Source of the DNA: Klebsormidium nitens
Taxonomy: Eukaryota; Streptophyta; Klebsormidiophyceae; Klebsormidiales; Klebsormidiaceae
Assembly (NCBI GenBank): GCA_000708835.1
Contig: DF236979.1
Span: forward strand, 1-64,000
Direction of reading: 5' to 3'
Length of the DNA: 64,000 nt
Shown here: positions 33,939-46,817 of the stretch, piece after piece
Numbering within the stretch: the stretch's first letter is position 1
Layout: each line of letters starts with the position of its first letter
Made by a program: the position numbers and the translations under genes
Notes under the pieces: generated by a model
The model's input: only the letters and a program-made list of their open reading frames with translations
The model's database searches: none
What the model was told of the DNA's origin: nothing

Positions 33939-36900
33939 ATGGCAGCGCGGTGCGGATCAGCATTGCTTGCACATGCTGGAGCTTCGGGTGTCGTCTCAAA
34001 AGTTGCAGCCTGCTGTGGAAAGAAACCCTTGTCAAATTGTACATTGCCATCAGATTCCGCCTTCGTTGGTTCCCTCCGGGCTCGGTCAAATTTTGCAACT
34101 CAGGCGCCACCACTTGTTCTGCTCAGCCGTCAGCTGCGGACCGTTGCAACGCAAACGCTGCACAATCCAGAGGGTTTGCTGCGGGAGGTCCATCTCAGCA
34201 GACGCACGTGCATTGTGGGGGGCACTTCCATCGTCGCGCTAGCGGGACCTCTGCTCGGGCCGCACAAGATGGTGGCGTCCGCTGCTAGTTCAGGGGAAAG
34301 TAAGGGTAGAATTCTCAACTTGTGTTTTGAGTGCTTGTTGCAGGATGCAGCATGTCTTGCAGAGTATCATAATTGGCAAGATGCCAAGTGCCAACTAGGA
34401 TTTGTCAGGCTGCCCCATCTCAATTGAGAACAAAAGTCTGAAAAGTAAATCCTTCTTGATACTTTTGGAGCCCCAACGAGCTGAAACCTTTTCAATACTG
34501 TCTAAGCGCCAAACGTAGTCCAGCACTAAACCCGGCGGTGCATTTCAATCAACTCTTATTGCTGTCCCCTTATGTCCTGTGCAAAATGTATTTTAGAAAG
34601 TGTTTGTCCATTCCACCACCGATGGGTTCTGGCTAGGTTTGGGGCCGACCAGGTTGCATGTCATTCAATCTATCAAGTCAGGGAACACGACACCCATGAT
34701 TATACATGATTATACAAGATAGCGGCTTTGTCTGCACCTGCAGGCGCAAGCATTCCTGCTCCTCCTAGGGCTAAGAAAGTCCCGTACAAGCTGCCGGTCA
34801 TCCATGGGGATGAGAGGGAGGACCCGTACTACTGGCTGCGAGACGACAAGCGAGAGGATCCGGAGGTGCGCCCCTGAGCACTTGCTATGCTCCAGATTCA
34901 GCACCTTTCCCTGTTCTGACCATTTCCATGTTTAGATAGGGTGTCCACTGCTTACTGACCATCTGAACACTCCTGAGTCATCAGTCTCTTCACGGATGGG
35001 CAGGCTGCCTTTGGTCTGCTTGTGCAACTATGTAAGCAGTTACTTCGTTTTGCTGCTTGATAATCATGTGTCGTCCCTGATCGATTGATGGAATGCTGAA
35101 TTCAGCTGATCTTTTCAACCGAGCTGACTCTGACGGTTTTAGAAAACACAACCAGCTTTGCCCAAAAGCTTACGCAAGTTTGTTAAGTAACACCATGCAT
35201 CTGTTTAGCAAGAGATCAATTGCAATTGAAGAGAGTTTTTGTGTTACTTTGCATAGTTCTAACTTTCCGAATTTATCAGGCGCAGGAAAGGAGTGGCAGT
35301 AAGAAACAAAGCTGTGGCAACGGTAAAATGAACAAACAAGACAACATTGAAGCCATGTTCAAACGACAATATTCAACCAACATCCATGACAATATTCAAC
35401 ATTCACAAGAGAGCATTCAAGCAGTCGAACAGGTTAGAGCAAGAAGCTTTGGCCGAAAAGCTTTCTTGCTTTTGCAGGTCCTTAGCCACATCCAAGCCGA
35501 GAATGAGTACACTCAGGCGGTCATGGCTGACTCCAAGGACCTCCAAGAGACGCTATACAAGGAGATGCGGGGCAGGATCAAGGAGGAAGATCAAAGTGTG
35601 CCGCTGAGGAAGGGGCCGTTCTTCTACTACAAGCGGACAGAAGAAGGGAAACAGTACAGCGTGCACTGCAGGTAGGGAGCAAAGCGGGTTCTGTATGGAG
35701 GAGGGTTCTCGGTTGTCTTCGTGGTGTGTCTTAATCGAAGCCTTTTGACGATATTAAGTGGTAAACTGGGGAAGTTTCAGGAACCCCCGTCATCGATTTT
35801 GCATCTGTCAGTCCTAGGCGTTTAGAAGCTTGTAACATCGAAGTAGGTTCTAGGGAGACAGAGCAACGAGTGGCGTTCATAAGGTCAAAACCACACACGG
35901 TAGGCTTCACTATTGTTAATCTGAACATAGCCCCACCTGCTTCGGCCAGCTGTTGTTTTTCCAAGACACAAACATAGGAAGTTTCATCAACAGGAGGAAG
36001 ATCGCCGCTGGCGAGGGCCCTGGCTCTCTGGAAGAGACGCTTGAGAGCGCGGCCGCCAACGAGGCTGAGGAGATTCTTCTGGACGAAAACGAGGAGTCGA
36101 AGAAGTCGGAGTTTTACCAAGTGCGCGGTTTCAAGATCAGCCCCAACCACAAGCTGCTGGCATACGCAGAGGACACCGTGGGCGGGGAGAAGTACACGCT
36201 GCACATTAAGGTGGGTGGAACACCCCGACTGGCCAAATGGTTCCTGTTCTGTCATCTGCTCGTGATTTCTCATTGGGTGTGAAGCTCACGAGAAAATGCG
36301 TCGCTGCTGGCTAGGCTGTTGACGCATCTGCGATCTAGGAGAGGAACCGTTGAAAGAAGCTGGATTGTTACCTGGGCCGTCTGCACTCACATTACGTACC
36401 GTACCAACACCTTCAGTTTTTTCGTCCGTGTATAATCATCATTTGATGTTGGTAAGTGAGGGATAAAGATTCTCAAACGTCTGCGGCCTCTTTGCACTTA
36501 CACCGTTTTCTGATCTTTGACTTCTGCTTAAGGCGATTTTTAGATTGGATTCTACGGAGACGGAGTCTGCCGGCAACGCACATTGGGATGTGCTGCGCTC
36601 GGGTCCCTGTCTTAAACCGCTTCTGATGACTGTCCTTACCAGGTTCACACGCCTCTTGTAAGTTTATTGCGAAGTTCAGGAAGTCGGTCAGGACGGGGAT
36701 TGTCGGCACAGTGATCGAGCATAACAGTTAAAACACTTCGAGACACCAATAGCACGAAGTATGCGGACAATATTGAACAAGGGAGCTTGCTGGTCTGTGC
36801 AGGACCTTGCGTCGGGCCAGGAGTTACTGACGAAGCCCATCAGCGACTTGAGCGGGTCTGTGGTCTGGGCGAACGACAACGAGACCCTGTTCTATACCAC

Positions 36901-39900
36901 CAAAGACCACCTTGACCGGCCTTTCAAAGTCAGTGCTCCGGTTTGTCATTTGTAAGTTGGAGTCAGGCGGCGTTTGAGGCAGTAGTGAGCGTGCCGAGCG
37001 GGCGACAGAAGTGGCTGATTAGGATTCGCTTGTGAAGAACTCAATCAGCTAGTATTTGCGAACCTTAGGCTACTGCGACGAAGGGAACTTGTCTTGGGAA
37101 CTCCCGACAAGAGTTTTGAGCGAGTCGGCTCAGTGTCTGCAAGGTACTGCAGACGCGAATAACAGAATTCATAGGCTCCAGATAGCGAACCCATTGCATT
37201 GCTCGACCATCTCAATCCTTTCAGGCTAGAAGCTCGAAACACCTACGAGGTAGGTTCCTAAACCCTAACATCGAGATGAATGCTCGGAATTACGGAGTGT
37301 GAAGTCTCACTTTTCATTGGCACCGATTACTTTGCAGCTTTGGCGGCACAAAGTCGGAACGGACCCCTCAGAAGACGCCCTGGTCTTTCACGAAGAAGAT
37401 GACGCCTTTTACCTTGGCCTCGGGAAGACGGAGAGCGACCGGTACATTATCGTCTCGCCCGGGAGCGCAGTCACCAGCAATGCGCTGTTCCTCGATGCCG
37501 ATAAACCCGAGGGGGAGCTGCAGATGCTGACGCCCCGCGTGCAGAACGTGGAAGTCAACGTGAGTAGTTTGGCGGGCAGTAGCGACCAGAAGCTCGACTG
37601 CTCACTGCCCGTTTTACAACCTTCTCTCTCTCTAACCTGCTTCCTTCGGTGCTTTTAACAGTTGATTGTATTGCGAATCCATTGACCCGGTGTTGGTCTG
37701 TTGAAATAGTCTCTCTTTCCGCTCTCGCTTCTCCCTCGCGCGCATAAGGGCCTCTTCCACGTTTATCCACGTGAGCGCTCATAGTGCGAAAGCAACAACC
37801 AAGGCGTTGTCCTCGAAACGCCCAAAGAGCCAGGCAACTACTTTTCCCAATAAAATTGCTCTTAGAGCGTTTTTGGATGCATGTTCACGAGCATCTGCAA
37901 TTTCAATTGAGCGACGTGTACGCTTCAATAAACTGTGAAAGTGTCTTGCAAGTGGGATTACAGCGGTGCAACTTTTTTCTGTTTGGCTACCACGAAGACG
38001 ATGACTTTGTCAATCTCATCAGCTTTTACCACCTCCTCTTCTTGCTTCGACAACGGTACCTTGGACATCCCTGCAGGTAACCCACAGCGGCGGCCACTTC
38101 TTAATTACGCGTCGCAGCGAGGAGCTCTTCAACTCCGAGCTTCTGGTGGCGCCCGTTACCGACCCCACCGCCTCACGAACCCTCCTTCCCCACGACCCCA
38201 GGTACGGCGCCGCTCAAAGCATAATGATTTTGTGAAGCCTTTTTCTCGTGTCGTGCCTGTCGTCGTGCTTGTGTTTCCAGTTTTCATTGACTGCTGATTC
38301 GTTGACTCTGAATCCGCCCGTTTGGTTTCTGTCTGGTGTGTATGCCTGCAGCCCCACTCCTTCGGTGGTTCCGAGAAGAGAATCGGAAGCAGAAGTTTAG
38401 TTTGGTCCAGCATTATGTCTGCCCGACGAGAGGGGACGGATGAGCGCTTTTCCCGATCTCAATCGCTTCACCAGCATCTATCGTGAAAAGGGAATTTTGT
38501 CGTTTCTCGATACGCTTTTGTGTACGCCACGAAGTATCTGGCTCGTGCTGGCAATGATGAGCAAGGTAATGGGCTTTGATTCGGCCCAGTTTGGGATACG
38601 GCTTTCCAAAGCCAGCTCGTCAGGGCAAATCTAGGAGTGGTATGTCTGCCGCAGCATGAGCGATTCCTTTCTCAGTTTTGAAGAATCGATGGTCTGCTTT
38701 TGTCTATTGGGGCTTCTGGCCCGTATGTGCGTTTACACGACTGTTTGGATTTGTAAATGGTCGTCCCTTTCCCAACACAATCTTGCGTGCCTAAACGAGT
38801 GGGATTGCTTGAGAAGAGGTGGCAGTATTAGCCAGGAGTTTTCATGAGCAGGAACGTAACTCGATGAAGATTAGTGTGCGCCTCATGATAGGCGACCGTC
38901 AGCTCTGCAACGTGCCAAAGAGCTAGATGTCAGGCTTAACTACTTATTTATGTATATCAGCCAGCAGCGATAAAGACCACGATACATCGGGGCGTCTGCC
39001 TCGTTCATGTCGTACACTCCTACATAACTCCGTTTTGTAAGGTGCTATCGAAGAATCTCAGAAGGCTCAGTGGCCGTCCCACTGTCGGGGGTGGATAATG
39101 CAGGACGGGACCTGGCCTATTGTGAATGTCGGTTAGATAGTCAAAACAACTTCTGTTGTTCGTTGCCTTCGCTAGCTCCCCTCGATTTTAACCCTAGGGC
39201 TCCGCTTGAAAGCACCAGCTTTCGCATCTTCTTTGGATTTTTCCTGTCCTTTGGGCCAGGGTACATTGTTTTGCGATTGTGGTTCAGATCAGACGGCCCC
39301 AACACGGAAGAACAAGCTCTGATCGGGCTATTTTGTACAGCAAGCCCCTATAGCCATTGGGTCGCGAAATTCCTATTGGTCTGTCTCAGTTTCAGTTCCA
39401 GTTGGTCTGTTTCAGCTCTCAGTTCGTCTTGCGCGAATGTTTCAACTTTGTAGGAGCTCTTATTGGGGCCGGTAATCAAGCTTGGTGGTGTTGAATTAAA
39501 CAAAATTGGTACTCGTTTCTGTGGAGGTTAGTACACTTGACCTCAAGCTGGATTGGTCTGACTCCTTGAGGTGATTAAGCAGTAGCTTGAGTGCAACGAC
39601 GATGAGCGCACTGGGAAAGGCGCCCACATGCAAACTTATCGGTCTTGTAACGAAGTCAGCGGGTTCAGGGGCTTTTCCGGCGTGAACAAGAGCGTGCGCG
39701 CCAGGCTGCTCGCCCGATCCCGGTGCTTTCTGCCGTTTTGACTTGACCAGCCTCTGGTAGCAAACACGAGTGGTTCCTCGATAGAGGTGCCGGCCTATGT
39801 TGTCACCCCTTTTTCCACCCAGGAGAAGTATGCGCTGGTTCATCATGGGCTTACCGTTCTGAGCCGATTCATTGGAGCCTTTTGTGCTTCTTCGACAAAC

Positions 39901-42900
39901 TGATTTGAACAGCTGCTCAATGACCACCTCCAAGCACCTTGTAAGTCAGCACCTGTTTCCGAGATAATAGGATTCAGATTTCAGAGGGATATTGAGCCGC
40001 CTGGCCTTGAGTTGTATCAGCTACAATAATTGTGACGCACTCAGAAGCTTTTTCTGTCCAGTACTATTGGCGGCTGTGCTTTTACGTCTGCAACTCGGGC
40101 TACTGAAAGCGAGTGTATACTTTTTTGCGATGATCTTACACATACGTTTACGGCTTATCTTGCAAGGAAAGTCTCGCAAAAATGTCATGCATTTGTTTCT
40201 GCCGGCTGTTGGCAGTGTATGCAGCGGCAGCGATGAGGAGCAATCTGACGTTCTACGTCATCCCTCAGCGTCCATCCTGAGCCGTCTTAGGAGGTCAGGC
40301 CTTAGAGGCAACATAATCTGTCGCGGTACTGACCGTCATCCACAGCAGAAAAGTGCAGAGTGGGAAACCTACGTGGTGACGATGACGTTGCAATCGGCCA
40401 ATGGTCGGCGTTTTGAAGGCTGAGTGATGCTCAAGGGGACGATGGGACCCTTCCACTGAAGTCGGACGTTTGTTGGAAAATTTGCTGTGGCCAGCCGAGG
40501 CTCCGATGGTTGTGTTGGACATCTCTTCCGGCACCTGACTCACACGTGTTGCTCATCGGAAAATGCGCTTGCGTACAGCCGTATCAAGAGAATCAAAGTT
40601 TTGGGCATTCTTATGTTGCGTGGACTGGGGCCATAATGGAAACGCTTGGGGCTTTACCACCGATTGAGAGACTCGCAATGGAACAAAGCCCACTGCTTGG
40701 ATAGTGAGGAGTTAATCTTGGCATACTTAAACCGCTATTTCCGATTCTTGAAATCCGTACAGTGTCCTGTACGAAAGCGTTCCAACTTCCTCGTCCATGT
40801 AGAGGCTGCTTGAGCTTCAGTGACAATTTTCTGAAGCAACGTTCACCCCACCCCTGTCTTGTATTGTACTCTTATGTAAGGTTAAGTTTACGCTTGTTCC
40901 CTGTATAAGCGTTTTTAATCTGCATACCTGATTCCACCCAGCGCCTCGACCCACCATCTTTCGAGGCCAGAGTATTGGCTGCCGCGATCTCAGCTCTTGC
41001 CCCTTGGTACTGAAGTCCGTTGGTACTTAAGAGTGGCTCGCAAAACACACTGCGCAAGCCTGCAATCTTGCATCCTGAAAACCACAGGATGTATCACCAT
41101 GAATTTTGGATTCTCGCAGCCTCGGAACCTTTCTGGGTCTGTCTTGCATAGACCTTTTAAAAGCAGGAGCCCCAAGAGTCGAGTTTCTCCTCGTGAAACA
41201 CTCGTACCGTAAATGTTTCAGACGGGCTGGGAAAGCATTGGTTAGTTATTCTGTATTGTCTCGACGCTTGACGTTGCCAGCGAAGAGCGGCTATGAAAGC
41301 CTCTCGAGGTTTGACCTCAAGATGGGTTCTATCTGCTGAGCCGCTGCCAACAATTGAGGCCTATTGCATTAGATTAATCTGCAGGCACCACTGGTAGCTT
41401 ACCTTATCAGGGCACTTGTAGGCCGTTCCTCCTGCTGAAAGCTACGTATGCCGCACCCCAGAGCGACTCCTGGTGCTTATTGCACGACGTGATCAGGAGC
41501 GAGACTGCTTTCTGTTACTGATGGGCCGGCTTCTCAGCGTCTGTTAAGAGTGCTCTGCTGTTATTCTCAACGCTACTAAATCAGAGGCAATACGGTTTGA
41601 CATGACGCCGCCTACTCGCTATCCTGATATGAAGAGACCTTGCCCTGGTGAGGCGCTTGGTTGGATTTGTACAGCGCGTTAAAGCTTGGTTCCTTTCAAT
41701 AAAGTCGTCAGTTTGTTATCTGTAACTGATTTGAGTCTGATGGTCCACTTCAGGTTTGGCGATGATGGGGAAGATAGATTGAGATAGATCTCAGATTCCG
41801 TTTCTCCTTGACACGAGGCCGGTTTGACAGCGGGAAAAGGGTGTCAATTGTCTTCTTTATCTTGGGCCTGATGCTCCACGTCAGGACTGGCAATGACGCG
41901 AACTGATGTGAGACTGATTTCAGATCCGTCCATCCCATATAAGGCCGTCTCGACAGCGGAAAACTTCCCTACTCATTGCAAAGTTGATGCACCATTTTGC
42001 TTCTACTATCTCCGCAAAACGGTTTTCCTTCATTGAAACCGAGAAATTGCGTGGCCGCAGAAAGCACCAAAGCTTCCCATCTTCACCGTTCTGGTCAGAG
42101 GGACATTAAAACGCTGAAGCTTTCCGGAGTCTGTCAACATACCTTTTTTTCTGAATGCAGCGCGCGCCTTGATGACGTCGAGCCTTTCGAGCGCCACATC
42201 GCGATCTTCGCCCGCGACTGCCAATCCGGTCTAACCACCATCACAGTCTACGATCTTCCGGAGAGCGGACAACCGTTGGAGACGCTCCCCGAGGGGCGGA
42301 AGATCCAGTTCGACGAGTCGGCGTTCTCGCTGGAACCGGAAAGCTCGCAGTTCAAGTCGCACATTCTGCGCTTCGGATACACGTCGCTCAAGACGCCTTA
42401 TTCGGTGAGTGCGACGATCATTGTAAGGGACGATCGAAGGTCGGCGACGTTTTGCCTGAGCAGCCCCCGCAACGATGCCCGTTGGGTTCTGCATCAAGAA
42501 AGGGGCTTGCTTATAGGCTAAAGACGGTGACTCTCTTTTCCTGATGTGATTGCGCTTTTTCCATGACGTGCCCATGGACTTCCTGTACGCAAAGGTAGCG
42601 TAATACCAGACTGAGCGGATTGCGAGCCGTTGGGACCGAAAGCTACTATGGTCGGAATTAGTACCTACTGTTGCCAGGTAGTTTGTCCGTCCTGCCACTG
42701 AAATGCTTGCCTTGTCCCCCCCTCTGTTCCAAGCTCTGGGCACAGCTTTTACTGGCCCCGTCTTGCTCCTTGTGGTTGACATTGACTGCTAACCAGGCTC
42801 CCGACCCTTTCAACCCAGCTCGAATCCGCCAACACTTATTTGCTTCTCGGGTGCGTACCTGAATTTTTCGTGGCAAAAGCAAGAGTTCTGGTGCTTGAGG

Positions 42901-45900
42901 ATTGCAGCTTAAGAACGTGGGCGACGCGATAATCTGTTCCTTGTGCAGACGTACGACTACGATTTGACAACTGGCGAGCGTGCGCTGAAGAAGGTGCAGC
43001 CGGTGCTGGGCGGCTTCGACCCAGCCAAGTACCGGACAGCCCGCGTGTGGGCGACCTCCGAAGATGGGACCAAAGTGCCCATCTCGCTGGTCTGGCAAAA
43101 CAGGTCAGCAGCGGACTGTACTACTTGACCGTAGACACTCTTTCCGAAGTGCCCATCTCGCTGGTCTGGCAAAACAGGTGAGGCGGAGAACTGTAATAGT
43201 TACCCGTAGACACTATTTCCCGAAATGCCCAGCTCGCTGGTGTGGCAAAACAGGAGTGGTCTGCGATCTCATGCAAGGTACAAGCATAGAAACATGGAGT
43301 GCACCCGATCCGTCCTTTAGACACCAAGAAGAACTCTTGCGCTTCCCTTAAGTGCGGTCCCACGAATCAAGCCTCTGGTTGTCTTTCCGCTGTTCTAAAG
43401 TTTGAATACGTACAACGGATTGCAGTGCCCATGCGTTGGTCTGGCAGAACAGGCAAGCGAAGAATTGCACCAGGTAGTCTACGTTCTGCAGCACGCCACG
43501 AGCTTGAAAGCAGATAGAAGAAAGACCCAAATCAAAGAAATAAAACCCTCGGACGGCCTACGTTGTTCTCATCTGCGTTCGCTCCTTCAAAGCAGGCGTC
43601 GGGCTGTCTCTGCTGTCCTGGACTTTAAAACTCGTGCAAAGAAGTCTGTCAAGTCTTTCACAGTGCATTCTGATCGTTTGGAGTGAGGATGAAGTACGGC
43701 AGCCTTAAGTGCTTAACTTCTTTTTTACCCCCTTCACAGGGAGGGGTCGAGCGACGCTCACCCCGGCGCTCCAGGACCGCTCCATCTATACGGCTACGGC
43801 AGCTACGAGATCCCGATCGACGCCTCGTTCAGTGCGAACAGGTGAGGGCCAGGGCGCATTCAGATGACGTCCATTCAGGCTTCGTCGATATTTGGAAGTC
43901 TAACTACTTGCTTAATCTTGATTTTACCAGGGGCTGCAACTTGGGCTTTTTGGGCTTTGCTGAGTACGCTTGAGAGCCCGAATCCCGTCTCAAGGATAGC
44001 CTTTTTCCCGTGACATTCTCGGATTCCGCCTCTACAAGCCCGCTGATTGCATTGAAGCACTCCAACTGTCCAGGTCTTTAGTCATTGTAAAAGTCTCGAC
44101 GGCTGTTGGCGGGTGAAAGGCAACATTGTTCGCAGAAATCCAGCGCATTTGCTACTGTCGATTTGGTACCCTGACTCCGAGAATTCTCACCGCTACCCAA
44201 AGATGCATGTGCTACCATGCTTCCCCGCTGCTTAGATATCATTGTGCCTGTTGCTGGTCGCGTGGCTCTTTCTCACCGGGCTTTCGCTCATCTCGGAGTT
44301 CTCAAACCCCAACCCCGAGAACCATACCTATAGTTGCCCAAGCGAGCGCTAGTGAACCTTTTGTAGCATACTTGTCACTTGTCCCGTTTCCCTGCTGCGA
44401 TCTTTCCTGGATTCTCTGAAAAAGCCTACAATATTCATTTAGTGCGAAGCCTAATCCAAACAGTCATTTCTCAAATCTACCCTCGCTCCCGTTTCCCTAA
44501 GCCTGAAAGTAACCTCTTAAAAATCTGCCTTTATTAACCTTTTTCTTCACCTCCAGGCTTGCGTTGATTGACCGGGGGGTGACGTTCGCGATCGCCCACA
44601 TCCGGGGGGGCGGCGATCTGGGCCGTAAGTGGTACGAGAACGGCAAGTACCTGCACAAGAAGAACACCTTCGTGGACTTTGTGTCCGCAGCGGAGCACTT
44701 GATCAAAGACAAGTGGACGACGCCAAACCAGCTGTCTATAGAGGTGAGCTTGCTTCCGTCAGGATTGGGTTTGTCCTGGATTCGGCTTCGAACCGCGTGA
44801 TCATTTTTGTCGTTTCAGGTGGCAAAGTGGCAAAGAATGAGCCATTTTGAAACCGAAAACTGAGTGATTTGAACAGCTGGGGTGCGGCCAGATGTACGTC
44901 TGCCAATCAGCTCAATGTGGCCGCTTATTTTGCAAGCGAGCACTATTTTGCGGTGTCAGGGTTCGCATTCCATCAGTGCAATGTTCAAGTAACTTAAGTA
45001 TGCAGCGCCACTCCTCCGAGGTATCTCGTTCATTTCCCTTCAAAGATCGCGTCTGGGGTAGGCGTTCGACCCTTACACTTCTCCTCGGGGGGAATTCCCA
45101 AGCAAAAGACTTTTTGCCGCACCTCCTCGCTACTAACTCTGCAGCTTTCCCAAACGAGGGACCCATCCACGGCTTGATTAGACACGGTCAGAGGCACGAT
45201 TGACGTTGTTACACCACGTGGTGACTTTGCTTGAGTGTTCTCCGTGAATCTCACAGATGGGTCTCGCTACAGGGGGTATCGGATCAGCGCCACTTTCAAC
45301 CTCCGATCCCGCCAGACTCTCTCGCAGTCGGCCAGACTTTTGTTTCTCTCGGCTCTGCTTCGAGTTTACCATCCAGATCCTCGTTGTTCGCGAACAGCGC
45401 TTCAAACGGCAATGGCTTTTCGCGCTTCAGATAGTTACTTCCGGCGTTCCTTGCCGCAGGGTCGATCGGCGGGTGGGCTCCTGATCGGCGCCACGCTCAA
45501 CCTGCGCCCCGACCTGTTCCAAGCCGCGTTGGCCGGGGTTCCGTTCGTCGACGTTCTGACGACGATGCTGGACCCGACCATTCCGCTGACGACGATCGAG
45601 TGGGAGGAGTGGGGCAACCCGCAGGAAGAAGAGTACTACCGGTACATGAAGAGCTACTCACCGATTGACAACGTGAAAGCGGCGGAGTATCCGAACGTGC
45701 TGGTCACGGCGGGGCTGCACGATCCACGGTGAGAACAGGCTCTTTGCGGTGGTGAGAATGGGCGCCTTGCTGCGGTGGGAACAGGCACTGCGTGTTCTTC
45801 GGGATTTTGAGGCGCCATGAGATGGGTAGATCGAGTTGGCTGGATTTAGCTGTTCTTGGTATTGAGGTGTTATGTTGCTGACGAACTCATCAGGAATGCA

Positions 45901-46817
45901 AAGAGTTCTTGAGAGCATTGAAGACCAGCCCTTTCTTTTTCAACGAATCTCAGTAGCGGGTATTATTGATTGTTTCGTTGCGGCTCCTCCCTGAGACCCG
46001 GCTGTAAGCGGGTCTAAGTGTGCCAAGCTTCTGCGGCTCTTTATTGCGCTTCAGTTGAGCATGTCAAGATAACTTCAAGGTAGTCTAAGGTGAACGCATT
46101 CATTTGCGATGGAGGACGGATCAACCAGGATTGCAATCCATTCGCGACGAAGACGACAGAACCAGGGTACTGTCAGTCTTTCGCAGCAACATTGATATTC
46201 GACGCTCTTGTTACGGTTTTTCTCTCCTGCCTAAGTAAATCTGTCGGGAAAAACGCATTCTGTCCTCGTTTCCGACGGTTTCTCTTTCTTCCCTGAGACA
46301 ACTTTGTCGAAAATAACGGGTCATCCTCGTTTCCAGGGTCGGTTACTGGGAGCCCGCCAAGTGGGTGGCGAAACTTCGGGAAGCGAAGACGGACGACCGG
46401 CTGCTGATGTTCAAGTGCGACACGGGCGCTGGGCACTTCTCCAAGTCTGGCAGGTCAGCGGACTGCCTGAGCTTTTCTTTCTCGAGCATAGAAGGGTCAC
46501 ATCTCGCATCACGAAGATGCCTTGATTGTCTGTTTAGCCCACCACAGTTAGGACCGAAAAGTTGCTCAGCGTCGTGCTCGTCTTTGCTATCTCAAGTCAC
46601 TATGCGAAATCTTCTCAGTATTGACGCGCCTCAGCAAGTTGTCCAGGGTGTCCACTCTTTTTCGCAGAGTGATCCGCTCCATGTTGCCCATCCCGGATGG
46701 TAAAAGCTGCCTGTGTTCTTTCGCAGGTTTGATAAACTCCAAGAAACAGCCTTCGAGTACGCCTTTTTACTCAAATGCCTGGGCGTCGCGCCATCCGCGA
46801 GCGACTCGAAGTTGTGA
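33939..46817 (+). CDS. Oligopeptidase B-like serine peptidase, S9 family (about 843 aa)
   Basis: Fourteen exons: 33939-34299, 34744-34865, 35478-35671, 35994-36210, 36803-36928, 37338-37559, 38077-38201, 42161-42404, 42949-43103, 43740-43841, 44557-44743, 45460-45728, 46337-46453 and 46727-46817. The sum is 2532 nt with all phases closing. Residues 1-120 (exon 1) look like an organelle-targeting extension; Met111 could start a short cytosolic form. Then come [20 protein letters not shown], the beta-propeller ([61 protein letters not shown]) and the alpha/beta-hydrolase domain ([35 protein letters not shown]). Catalytic residues are Ser688 in GRSAGG, Asp773 in GLHDPRV and His808 in GAGHFSKSG. 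Oligopeptidase B cleaves peptides after Arg/Lys. Intron 7 is about 4 kb; intron 9 carries repeated copies of the exon 9 end. The chosen ATG at 33939 is the first in frame. Confidence 0.88.
38202..42160 (+). other. Long intron 7 of the oligopeptidase gene
   Basis: This intron of 3959 bp is far longer than the others in the gene. Open frames inside (for example 39070-39453 and 39992-40423) show no recognisable domain and no coding-like composition. Near its 3' end is a 131-bp-period tandem repeat. An old insertion of a mobile element is possible, but no terminal repeats or transposase were found. Confidence 0.6.
41737..41975. repeat. Tandem duplication, 131-bp period, in intron 7
   Basis: Copies start at 41737 (ctgatggtccacttcaggt) and 41868 (ctgatgctccacgtcagga). 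Both end near a gaggccg/aaggccg and gacagcgg block. The copies differ by substitutions and small indels. No function is evident. Confidence 0.7.
43073..43460 (+). repeat. Repeated copies of the oligopeptidase exon 9 end with its splice donor
   Basis: The last 31 nt of exon 9 (aagtgcccatctcgctggtc and on to aacag) recur in intron 9. The offsets are +74 (from 43147), +76 further (43223) and, more decayed, from 43424. The first two extra copies also share the downstream tract with cgtagacact. Copy 1 keeps a strong donor (GTGAGG at 43178, compared with the authentic GTCAGC at 43104). Copy 2 has lost the GT, and copy 3 reads GCAAGC. Use of the copy 1 donor would read into a TGA shortly after exon 9. 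Confidence 0.85.

Noticed and set aside
33021-34113. Long open frames crossing the N gap on both strands.
   Set aside because: Open only because N codons contain no stops; no real coding evidence.
39355-39430. Repeated ggtctgt/cagtt tract in the long intron considered as a mobile-element end.
   Set aside because: Short imperfect simple repeat without inverted ends or target duplication.
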